Below, piece by piece: positions 58,079 to 64,000 of a stretch of 64,000 nucleotides of DNA. Numbering within the stretch: the first letter of the stretch is position 1; each line of letters begins with the position of its first letter. This DNA is from Streptomyces malaysiensis subsp. samsunensis (GTDB lineage Bacteria; Actinomycetota; Actinomycetes; Streptomycetales; Streptomycetaceae): NCBI RefSeq assembly GCF_024519315.1, contig NZ_JANIIC010000006.1, positions 62,001 through 126,000 of the forward strand, in the 5' to 3' direction. Below the pieces are notes generated by a model. That model saw nothing but the letters and a program-made list of their open reading frames with translations. It was not told where the DNA came from and made no database searches. The position numbers and the translations under genes were made by a program.

Positions 58079-58273
58079 ATGGCCATTTCCATCTCCGTGG
58101 TCCTGCTGCTTCTGATCCTCGCGGTGGTCTTTCTCCGCAGCGGCGGGCTGCGCATCTCGCACGCCTTGGTCTGTGTGACGCTGGGCTTCTACCTGGCGAG
58201 CAGCAGCGTGGCGCCCACCATCTCCGAGGGGCTCGCAGCCACCGCGGACGTGGTCAGCAGCGTCCGTCCCTGA
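58079..58273 (+). CDS. Small two-helix membrane protein, unknown
   Basis: A 64-residue hydrophobic protein with two predicted transmembrane helices (residues about 3-20 and 28-45: SISVVLLLLILAVVFLR and HALVCVTLGFYLASSS). GAGGAGG lies six bases before ATG 58079, so it is very probably translated. No family could be named with certainty; similar short proteins (SHALVC-GF-LA pattern) recur in Streptomyces genomes. It converges with the encapsulin shell genes at 58333, with 59 bp between the stops. Confidence 0.7.
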   Translation: MAISISVVLLLLILAVVFLRSGGLRISHALVCVTLGFYLASSSVAPTISEGLAATADVVSSVRP

Positions 58274-58332
58274 ACCACGCCCGCGGTGACCGGTCCTTGT
58301 CCCGGCCGGGCTCAGTGGCGCCCTGGCCGGTC

Positions 58333-59721
58333 TCAGCGGCCGATCTCGACGTCCTCCAGCACACCGAGCGCGTCGGGCACCAAAATCGCCGCCGAGTAGT
58401 AGGCGGAGACCAGATAGGACGTCACGGCCTGCTCGTTGATGCCCATGAACCGGACGTTCAGACTGGGCTCGTACTCATCCGGGATACCGGTCTGATGCAG
58501 ACCGATGACCCCCTGGCTCTCCTCCCCGGTGCGCATCGCCAGGATGGAGCTGGTGCCGGACTCGCTGACCGGGATCTTGTTGCAGGGCAGCAGCGGAACC
58601 CCGCGCCACGCCCGCACCGCGACCCCGGCCACCTCGACGCCCTGCGGATACAGACCACGGTCGCTGCACTCGCGCCCGAACGCGGCGATGGTGCGCGGAT
58701 GCGCCAGTAGGTACTGGGTCTTGCGGCGCCGTGTCAGCAGCTCGTCCAGGTCGTCGGGGGTGGGGGGTCCGCTGCGGGTGTGGATGCGCTGGGAGAGGTC
58801 GGCGTTGTGCAGCAGGCCGAATTCGGGGTTGTTGATGAGCTCGTGCTCTTGCCGTTCGCGCAGTGCTTCGATGGTGAGGCGGAGTTGCTGTTCGACCTGG
58901 TTCATGGGTTCGTTGTAGAGGTCGGCGACGCGGGTGTGGACGCGCAGTACGGTCTGGGCCACGCTCAGCTCGTATTCGCGCGGAGCCAGTTCGTAGTCCA
59001 CGAAGGTGCCCGGCAGCACCGGCTCGCCCGAGTGGCCGGACGCGACGGCGATATCGGCCTCACCGCGCCGGTTCTGAGCGGGCGCGGTCCGCTCGGAGAG
59101 CCCCTGGAGATGGTCGCGCAGCGACGCGGAGCGGTCGGCGGCCTCCTGGACGACGCGGCGGGGGAGGGTGAGCACCGTGGTCCGGGTGACGGCCCGGACG
59201 GTGAACTCCCAGGAGCCCTCCGGACCGGTCAGGACCGCGTCGCCGAAGTACTCCCCGTCGGCCAGCACCGCCATCGTGCTGCCCTCGTCATAGGCGCCGG
59301 GGGCGATCTGACGGACCTTGCCATGGGCGATCAGATACACCTGGTCGGCCGGGCGCCCGGCCTCCACCAGCACATCCCCGGGCGCGTACTCGCGCTGGAC
59401 ACAGCCGTCGGCCAGCGATTCCAGCACGGCGGTGTCCCCGAAGCCGCGCAGCGCCGGCAGCTCGCCCAGCTCCGGCGGGATGACCCGCACCTGTGATCCG
59501 GTGGTGATGAACTCCACCCGCCCGTCCCCGACCGTGTACGTCAGCCGGCGGTTCACCCGGTACGTACCGGCCGACACCTGGACCCAGGGGAGGACGCGCA
59601 GCAGCCACCGGGAGGAGATGGCCTGCATCTGCGGAACGGACTTGGTGGTGGTCGCCAGATTCCGTGCGGCGGCCGTGCCCAGACTCAGCGGCTGCTCACC
59701 GGACTCCACGGAGGTGGTCAT
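58333..59721 (-). CDS. Family 2B encapsulin shell protein with cNMP-binding domain (EshA-like), copy 1
   Basis: A 462-residue EshA-type protein. The N-terminal arm ([21 protein letters not shown]) and the C-terminal half form the HK97-like capsid fold ([45 protein letters not shown], ending [25 protein letters not shown]). A cNMP-binding domain is inserted at residues about 80-200 ([27 protein letters not shown]). Family 2B shells form T=1 compartments that often package terpene cyclases or other enzymes. It lies 71 bp downstream of copy 2 and is probably in one operon. The ribosome-binding site is weak. No cargo gene is adjacent. Confidence 0.9.
   Translation of the reverse strand: MTTSVESGEQPLSLGTAAARNLATTTKSVPQMQAISSRWLLRVLPWVQVSAGTYRVNRRLTYTVGDGRVEFITTGSQVRVIPPELGELPALRGFGDTAVLESLADGCVQREYAPGDVLVEAGRPADQVYLIAHGKVRQIAPGAYDEGSTMAVLADGEYFGDAVLTGPEGSWEFTVRAVTRTTVLTLPRRVVQEAADRSASLRDHLQGLSERTAPAQNRRGEADIAVASGHSGEPVLPGTFVDYELAPREYELSVAQTVLRVHTRVADLYNEPMNQVEQQLRLTIEALRERQEHELINNPEFGLLHNADLSQRIHTRSGPPTPDDLDELLTRRRKTQYLLAHPRTIAAFGRECSDRGLYPQGVEVAGVAVRAWRGVPLLPCNKIPVSESGTSSILAMRTGEESQGVIGLHQTGIPDEYEPSLNVRFMGINEQAVTSYLVSAYYSAAILVPDALGVLEDVEIGR
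58778..59040 (-). repeat. Near-identical tract shared by the two shell genes (copy 1)
   Basis: Aligned by hand with 60241-60503, these 263 bases show about a dozen differences and no gaps, while the flanking coding regions are clearly more diverged. The tract has unusual codon choices kept in both copies. It encodes the capsid segment around [11 protein letters not shown] to LSQRIHTR. Confidence 0.75.
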
Positions 59722-59792
59722 ATGTGCTCATCACTCATTTCGGTAGATCTTCGGGAAGGTATGCGAAGGCCATGGGCCAGGTCCGGCGGATG

Positions 59793-61205
59793 TCAGAGCC
59801 CGATTTCCACGTTCTCCAGAATTCCGAGCGCGTCCGGGACGAGCACAGCCGCGGAATAGTAGGCGCTGACGAGATACGAGATGATGGCCCGCTCGCTGAT
59901 TCCCATGAACCGCACCGAGAGGCTCGGCTGGTATTCGTCGGGAATTCCGGTGCGGTGCAGTCCGATGACCCCCTGGTTCTCCTCCCCGGTGCGCAGCACG
60001 AGAATCGAGCTCACCCCGCTGCGGGTCACCGGAATCTTGTTGCACGGGAAGATGGGCACGCCCCGCCAGGCCGGGATCGCGTGCCCGTTCACCTCCGCGG
60101 GCTGCGGGGAGATGCCACGGCTGTTGAACTCGCGGCCGATCGCCGCGATGGCGCGCGGATGCGCCAGGATCAGCCCCGGGTCCTTCCACACGGTGGCCAG
60201 CAGCGCGTCGAGGTCGTCGGGGGTCGGGGGTCCGCCGCGGGTGTGGATGCGCTGGGAGAGGTCGGCGTTGTGCAGCAGGCCGATCCCGGGGTTGTTGATG
60301 AGCTCGTGCTCCTGGCGTTCGCGCAGTGCTTCGATGGTGAGGCGGAGTTGCTGCTCGACCTGGTTCATGGGTTCGTTGTAGAGGTCGGCGACGCGGGTGT
60401 GGACGCGCAGTACGGTCTGGGCCACGCTCAGCTCGTACTCGCGCGGCGCCAGTTCGTACTCCGCGAAGGTGCCCGGCAGGACCGGCTCGCCCGAGTGGCC
60501 CGAGGCCAGCGCGATGGCCGACTCCCCGTGCTCGTTCCGCTCGGTCTCCGGCGCCGAGCGCACCCCCTCCACATGCGCCCGCAGCCCCGGTGAGCGGTCC
60601 AGCTGCTCCTCGAACTCCCGCCGGGGCAGGGCAAGCACCGTGCAGGACGTCACGGCCTTGACCGTGAAGCCCCAGGCGCCCGCCTCGGCGGCGGTCAGCT
60701 CCGGCTCGCCGATGTGGTCGCCTCCGGCGGCCGAGCCGACCACCGAGGGCTCGTCGAAGGCGCCCTCGGTCACCTTGTCGACCTTGCCGTGGGCGATGAG
60801 GAGGAGCTCATCGGCCGGGCGCCCGGCCTCCACCAGCACATCGCCGGGCGCGAACTCCCGCTGGGCGAAGCGGTCCGCCAGGGCCCCCAGCACCGCGGTG
60901 TCCTCGAAACCGCGCAGCAGCGGCAGCTCGCGCAGCTCGACCGGGATGACCCGCACCGCGGACCCGGTGGTGGTGAACTCCACCCGGCCGTCGCCGAGGG
61001 TGTGGGACGCCCGGCGGTTCACCCGGTAGGAACCGCCCGGAACCTGCACCCACGGCAGCATGCGCAGCAGCCACCGGGAGGTGACGCCCTGCATTTGCGG
61101 AACGGATTTGGTCGTCGTCGCCAGATTCCGCGCGGCCGCCGTGCCGAGACTCAATGGCGGCTGCGAAATTTCGGTACCGGAACCCGGTTCAACGGACGTC
61201 GTCAT
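59793..61205 (-). CDS. Family 2B encapsulin shell protein with cNMP-binding domain (EshA-like), copy 2
   Basis: A 470-residue paralogue of copy 1 with the same order: capsid arm, inserted cNMP domain ([27 protein letters not shown]) and HK97 core ending [25 protein letters not shown]. The cNMP domains differ between the copies (here [16 protein letters not shown] versus [13 protein letters not shown]), while a central capsid segment is nearly identical even at DNA level. Two diverged shells in one operon suggest a mixed two-component shell. It is the first gene of the operon; ATG 61205 follows a weak GGTGAG. EshA of S. griseus is the founding relative and affects ppGpp and antibiotic production. 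Confidence 0.9.
   Translation of the reverse strand: MTTSVEPGSGTEISQPPLSLGTAAARNLATTTKSVPQMQGVTSRWLLRMLPWVQVPGGSYRVNRRASHTLGDGRVEFTTTGSAVRVIPVELRELPLLRGFEDTAVLGALADRFAQREFAPGDVLVEAGRPADELLLIAHGKVDKVTEGAFDEPSVVGSAAGGDHIGEPELTAAEAGAWGFTVKAVTSCTVLALPRREFEEQLDRSPGLRAHVEGVRSAPETERNEHGESAIALASGHSGEPVLPGTFAEYELAPREYELSVAQTVLRVHTRVADLYNEPMNQVEQQLRLTIEALRERQEHELINNPGIGLLHNADLSQRIHTRGGPPTPDDLDALLATVWKDPGLILAHPRAIAAIGREFNSRGISPQPAEVNGHAIPAWRGVPIFPCNKIPVTRSGVSSILVLRTGEENQGVIGLHRTGIPDEYQPSLSVRFMGISERAIISYLVSAYYSAAVLVPDALGILENVEIGL
60241..60503 (-). repeat. Near-identical tract shared by the two shell genes (copy 2)
   Basis: Partner of the tract at 58778-59040, offset 1463 bp, same orientation. Confidence 0.75.
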
Positions 61206-61603
61206 CGTGAATGCTCACCCATCCCTGTAACGGACCTCGAGGAGAAATTCCGCCCGAGCAACTGCCAAGCTATCAGCGGACTTTGGGTGGTGCATTCACT
61301 CAAAAGAGTGCCCGGGCGATGGTTATGCCGACCGCCGCGGACGGGTAAACCCTTCGAATGCGCCGCGGGCCGACGGGTGCCGTGGCCCCGCCCGTTCACC
61401 CGGTGTCCGCGCATCCGCCCGGCACCCCTCGTGGGCAAGCGCCGCGGCCACCGCCCCGGCACCTCGGGAACGGCGAGGAAATGGCCGGGGACCACCCGTG
61501 GAACTCTTCGCACAGCACTGCCTTTTGGGCGTCCGGCAGCCCGATACTCACAGCGTCATCGTGCGTATCCGGCACCGCGCCGGGACGAGAGCCGGGAGGC
61601 CCC
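61206..61603. promoter_or_regulatory. 398-bp divergent region between encapsulin and GDPD-like genes
   Basis: No coding sequence is recognised. The part near the shell genes (61206-61345) is AT-richer and contains the short inverted repeat CACTC-AAAA-GAGTG (61297-61310). It must contain the shell operon promoter. The right part is GC-rich and ends with GGGAGG before the next ATG. Confidence 0.4.
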
Positions 61604-62509
61604 ATGGTCCGCCGTACACGCCGTGCCTTTGTCGTCGCCCTCGGAGCCGCTCTCGCGGGCGGCGCGGCCGCGCCCGCGTTCGCCAGCACATCCGTATCGC
61701 TCGGCAACACCTCCGCCTCGCGCGACGTGGCGAAGGACGGCTCGAAGCCGAAGCGGCCGCTGGCCAGAGCCCACGCCCACAACGACTACGAGCACCCCCG
61801 CCCGCTCCTCGACGCGCTCTCCCACGGCTTCGGCAGCGTCGAGGCCGACATCTGGCTGGTGGACGGCCAGTTGCTGGTCGCGCACGACGCCACCGATCTC
61901 GACCCCACCCGCACCCTGGAGTCGCTCTACCTCGACCCGCTGGCCCGGCGGGTGAAGGCCAACGGTGGCCGGGTCTACCGCGGTTACGACCTGTCGCTGC
62001 AACTGCTGATCGACATCAAGACCGCCGGGGAGCCCACCTACCTGGAGCTGACCAAGCGGCTGCGCCGCTACGGCCCCCTGTTCAGCGCCGCCTACGGCGG
62101 GGTCGGCGGCCGGGTGCGCCGCGGCCCGGTGACGGCCGTCATCTCCGGCGACCGCGGCGCGCGGGCCCCCATGGAGGCCGAGAAGGTGCGCCACGCCTTC
62201 TACGACGGGCGTCTGGAGGATCTGGGGTCGGGTGTGCCGGCCTCGTTCATCCCGCTCATCAGCGCCGACTGGACCAAGAGCTTCACCTGGACGGGGGCCG
62301 GTCCGATACCGCGGGCGGAGCGCGAGACGCTGCACCGCCTCGTCGCCTCCGCACACGACGCCCGGCAGACCGTGCGTTTCTGGGCCACCCCGGACGTGGC
62401 CGGACCGGAGCGCGACGCCCTGTGGCGTGAGCTCCTGGCCGCCGACGTGGACTACCTCAACACCGACGACCTGGCGGGGCTGGAGGCGTTCCTGCGCGCG
62501 GCCCACTGA
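61604..62509 (+). CDS. Secreted GDPD/PI-PLC-like phosphodiesterase family protein
   Basis: A 301-residue protein with an RRTRRAF n-region and hydrophobic core (VVALGAALAGGAAAPAFAS), a possible Tat signal. The TIM-barrel-like domain starts with AHAHNDYEHPRPLLDAL. It continues with FGSVEADIWLVDGQLLVAHDATDL and LLIDIKTAGE, which resemble the His/Glu/Asp metal-site segments of glycerophosphodiester phosphodiesterases. The C-terminus has VRFWATPDV and VDYLNTDDL. It probably cleaves an extracellular phosphodiester; the substrate is unknown. GGGAGG precedes ATG 61604. Confidence 0.8.
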   Translation: MVRRTRRAFVVALGAALAGGAAAPAFASTSVSLGNTSASRDVAKDGSKPKRPLARAHAHNDYEHPRPLLDALSHGFGSVEADIWLVDGQLLVAHDATDLDPTRTLESLYLDPLARRVKANGGRVYRGYDLSLQLLIDIKTAGEPTYLELTKRLRRYGPLFSAAYGGVGGRVRRGPVTAVISGDRGARAPMEAEKVRHAFYDGRLEDLGSGVPASFIPLISADWTKSFTWTGAGPIPRAERETLHRLVASAHDARQTVRFWATPDVAGPERDALWRELLAADVDYLNTDDLAGLEAFLRAAH

Positions 62510-62604
62510 CGCCGCGCGGGGCGGCGGCCGGGCGGCGGCCGGGGGCGGCGGGGCGCGGGGAAAACCGCTCGCGTGCCGCCGCCCCGACCGCCAAGCTGGC
62601 CCGC

Positions 62605-63093
62605 ATGCTCATCAGGACCGCCACCGCCGAGGACTGGCCCGCCATCTGGGCCTTCCTGCGCCGAGTCGTCGCCGCAGGCGAGACCTACAGCTACCCCCGC
62701 GACCTGGACGAGGACCGGGCCCGCGACATCTGGATGCTCGAGCCCCCGAGCCGTACCGTCGTCGCCACCGACCCCGACGGCGCGGTCCTCGGCTCGGCCA
62801 AGATGAACCCCAACCACATGGGGCCCGCCGCGCATATCGCGGGGGCCAGTTTCATGGTGGCCCCCGAGCACGGCGGGCGCGGTGTGGGCCGGGCCCTGGG
62901 CGAGCATGCCCTGGAGTGGGCGCGCGCCGAGGGCTACACGGCGATGCAGTTCAACGCCGTGGTGGAGAGCAACACCCGGGCGGTGGCCCTATGGCGCTCA
63001 CTCGGCTTCGAGGTCATCGGCACCGTCCCCAAGGGCTTCGACCACCCCACGAAGGGCTATGTGGGGCTGCACATCATGCATCGCTTCCTCTGA
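62605..63093 (+). CDS. GNAT family N-acetyltransferase
   Basis: A 162-residue acetyltransferase: MLIRTATAEDWPAIWAFL, acetyl-CoA loop VAPEHGGRGVGRALGEHAL, then FNAVVESNTRAVALWRSLGFEVIGTVP. It acetylates an unknown amine; PAT/RimI-like relatives act on antibiotics or amino acids. It has no clear ribosome-binding site but the coding signal is strong. It converges with the ROK gene and overlaps its 3' end by 20 bp. Confidence 0.9.
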   Translation: MLIRTATAEDWPAIWAFLRRVVAAGETYSYPRDLDEDRARDIWMLEPPSRTVVATDPDGAVLGSAKMNPNHMGPAAHIAGASFMVAPEHGGRGVGRALGEHALEWARAEGYTAMQFNAVVESNTRAVALWRSLGFEVIGTVPKGFDHPTKGYVGLHIMHRFL

Positions 63094-64000
63094 TCCCGGG
63101 CGGCTCCGCGGCCCCGGCGGGGTCCCTGAACCCCGCCGGATCGTCGAGGACCGCCTGCACCACCGAGTTGGCCGCGCCCAGGAGCGGACCGTCCGCGCCG
63201 AGCCGGGAGACGGTCACCGCCCCGCTGCCCGGACGGGCCGGGTCGGCCACCCGGCGGCCCAACTCCCGCTCCAGGGCGGGCAGCAGCCAGGGCGCCAGCG
63301 GGGTCAGCGCGCCGCCGAGCACCACCTTCTCCGGGTCCAGGAGGTTCACCGCGCCCGCGAGGGCGATCCCGAGCGCCGCGCCCGCGTCGCGCAGCGCACG
63401 CCGCGTGGGCTGATCGCCGATCGCCGCCCGCACGGCCAGCACGGCGATACGGCCGCCGGGGCCCGGGTGCTCGGCCGCGGCCTCCTCGGGGGACAGTCCG
63501 CTCGCCCGCAGCACCGCCTCCTCGCCCGCGTACTGCTCGAGACAGCCGCGGCCGCCGCAGGCGCACTCGGGCCCCTCGGGGCGCACCGGGACATGGCCCA
63601 GCTCGCCCGCGAAACCATGGGTGCCGCGCAGCAGTTGTCCGTCGAGCACGACCGCGGCGCCGATGCCGATCTCGGCCGAGACATGCATGAAGTCCTGGGG
63701 CGCCGGTTCATGGCCGCCCCGCCACAGCTCGGCCAGCGCGCCCAGATTCGCCTCGTTGTCGACGGTCACCGGCAGACCGGGCAGCGCCGCGCGCAGCTCG
63801 GGGCCGATGTCCACCCCCTCCCAGCCCAGGTTGGGGGCGCGCACGACCAGCGACGAGTCCCGCGCCACCAGACCGGGCACCGCCACCGCGAGCCCCACCG
63901 GCCGCAGCCCGCCCAGCTCCGCCTCCGCCGCGACCTGCCGGACCAGGGCGGAGAGCTGGGTGAGCACCGGGGCCGGCGCACAGTCACGGTTCGCCGACGC
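63074..64000 (-). CDS. ROK family protein, probably regulator (5' end cut by window)
   Basis: The frame is open to the right edge; about 308 residues are visible. The ROK domain shows VGLAVAVPGLV, VDNEANLGALAELW, the zinc-binding CACGGRGCLEQYAG next to GFAGELGHVPV, and NLLDPEKVVLGG. The part upstream (APVLTQLSALVRQVAAEA) indicates that more protein lies outside, as in NagC/XylR-type regulators with an N-terminal winged helix, rather than a plain sugar kinase. The effector sugar is unknown. Confidence 0.88.
   Translation of the reverse strand, partial: ASANRDCAPAPVLTQLSALVRQVAAEAELGGLRPVGLAVAVPGLVARDSSLVVRAPNLGWEGVDIGPELRAALPGLPVTVDNEANLGALAELWRGGHEPAPQDFMHVSAEIGIGAAVVLDGQLLRGTHGFAGELGHVPVRPEGPECACGGRGCLEQYAGEEAVLRASGLSPEEAAAEHPGPGGRIAVLAVRAAIGDQPTRRALRDAGAALGIALAGAVNLLDPEKVVLGGALTPLAPWLLPALERELGRRVADPARPGSGAVTVSRLGADGPLLGAANSVVQAVLDDPAGFRDPAGAAEPPGIRGSDA

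Noticed and set aside
57907..58710. 267-residue plus-strand open frame over the encapsulin 3' end
   Set aside because: Shadow of the shell gene; the real product here is the small membrane protein at 58079 with a strong ribosome-binding site.

Overview
The window is chromosomal DNA from a high-GC actinomycete, almost certainly a Streptomyces. Evidence: very high G+C in third codon positions, GTG/TTG starts, dense 4-bp ATGA/GTGA gene overlaps, an egtABCD ergothioneine operon, a resuscitation-factor/LysM/M23 cell-wall enzyme and two EshA-type (family 2B) encapsulin shell genes. No rRNA, tRNA or CRISPR array was seen.

Layout. (1) 1-5667: left-truncated remnant of a Tn554-like unit with three tyrosine recombinase genes and a small TnpC/DUF6262-like gene; the last three each contain a frameshift. 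(2) 5755-15494: a catabolic island. On the minus strand lie a SnoaL-like protein, a flavin reductase and a GntR/FCD regulator. On the plus strand lie two tandem AA_synth-family proteins, an alpha/beta hydrolase, an aldehyde dehydrogenase, a tautomerase-like protein, a luciferase-like monooxygenase interrupted by an in-frame TAA, an NCS1 permease and an isochorismatase-like hydrolase. The enzyme mix resembles the Rut (uracil) and Pyr (pyridine) ring-opening pathways, so the substrate is probably a small N-heterocycle or amide; this is inference. (3) 15491-17238: truncated SGNH hydrolase and phosphoesterase remnants at the island edge. (4) 17301-22700: copper/metal block (His/Met-rich membrane protein, divergent ECF sigma and zinc anti-sigma, PCuAC chaperone, CopA-type ATPase, Met-rich membrane peptide). 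(5) 23245-28310: two-component system divergent from a transmembrane ferric-reductase-like flavoprotein, an FMN-binding lipid-side protein and ApbE flavin transferase.

(6) 28329-43885: a block resembling mycobacterial dormancy/hypoxia genes (P-type ATPase, universal stress protein, PPK2, CBS-BON protein), then hypF-C-D-E and a group 3b-type NiFe hydrogenase operon (beta, cNMP-fold protein, gamma, small, large, maturation protease). The four hydrogenase subunits should couple H2 to NAD(P)H; hypC-F supply the Fe(CN)2CO centre. hypA and hypB are not in the window.

(7) 44091-46531: an SDR lacking the catalytic Tyr divergent from a TetR regulator, and a GntR/FCD pseudogene with a 48-bp tandem duplication at its 3' end. 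(8) 46664-49499: FAD oxidoreductase converging on the RPF-LysM-M23 enzyme, which has a Crp-type site upstream. (9) 49891-54198: egtA-B-C-D. (10) 54442-57784: quinone oxidoreductase and two acyl-CoA dehydrogenases. (11) 58079-61205: small membrane protein and two cNMP-domain encapsulin shell genes with no recognisable cargo gene nearby. (12) 61604-64000: secreted GDPD-like protein, GNAT acetyltransferase and a ROK protein cut by the right edge.
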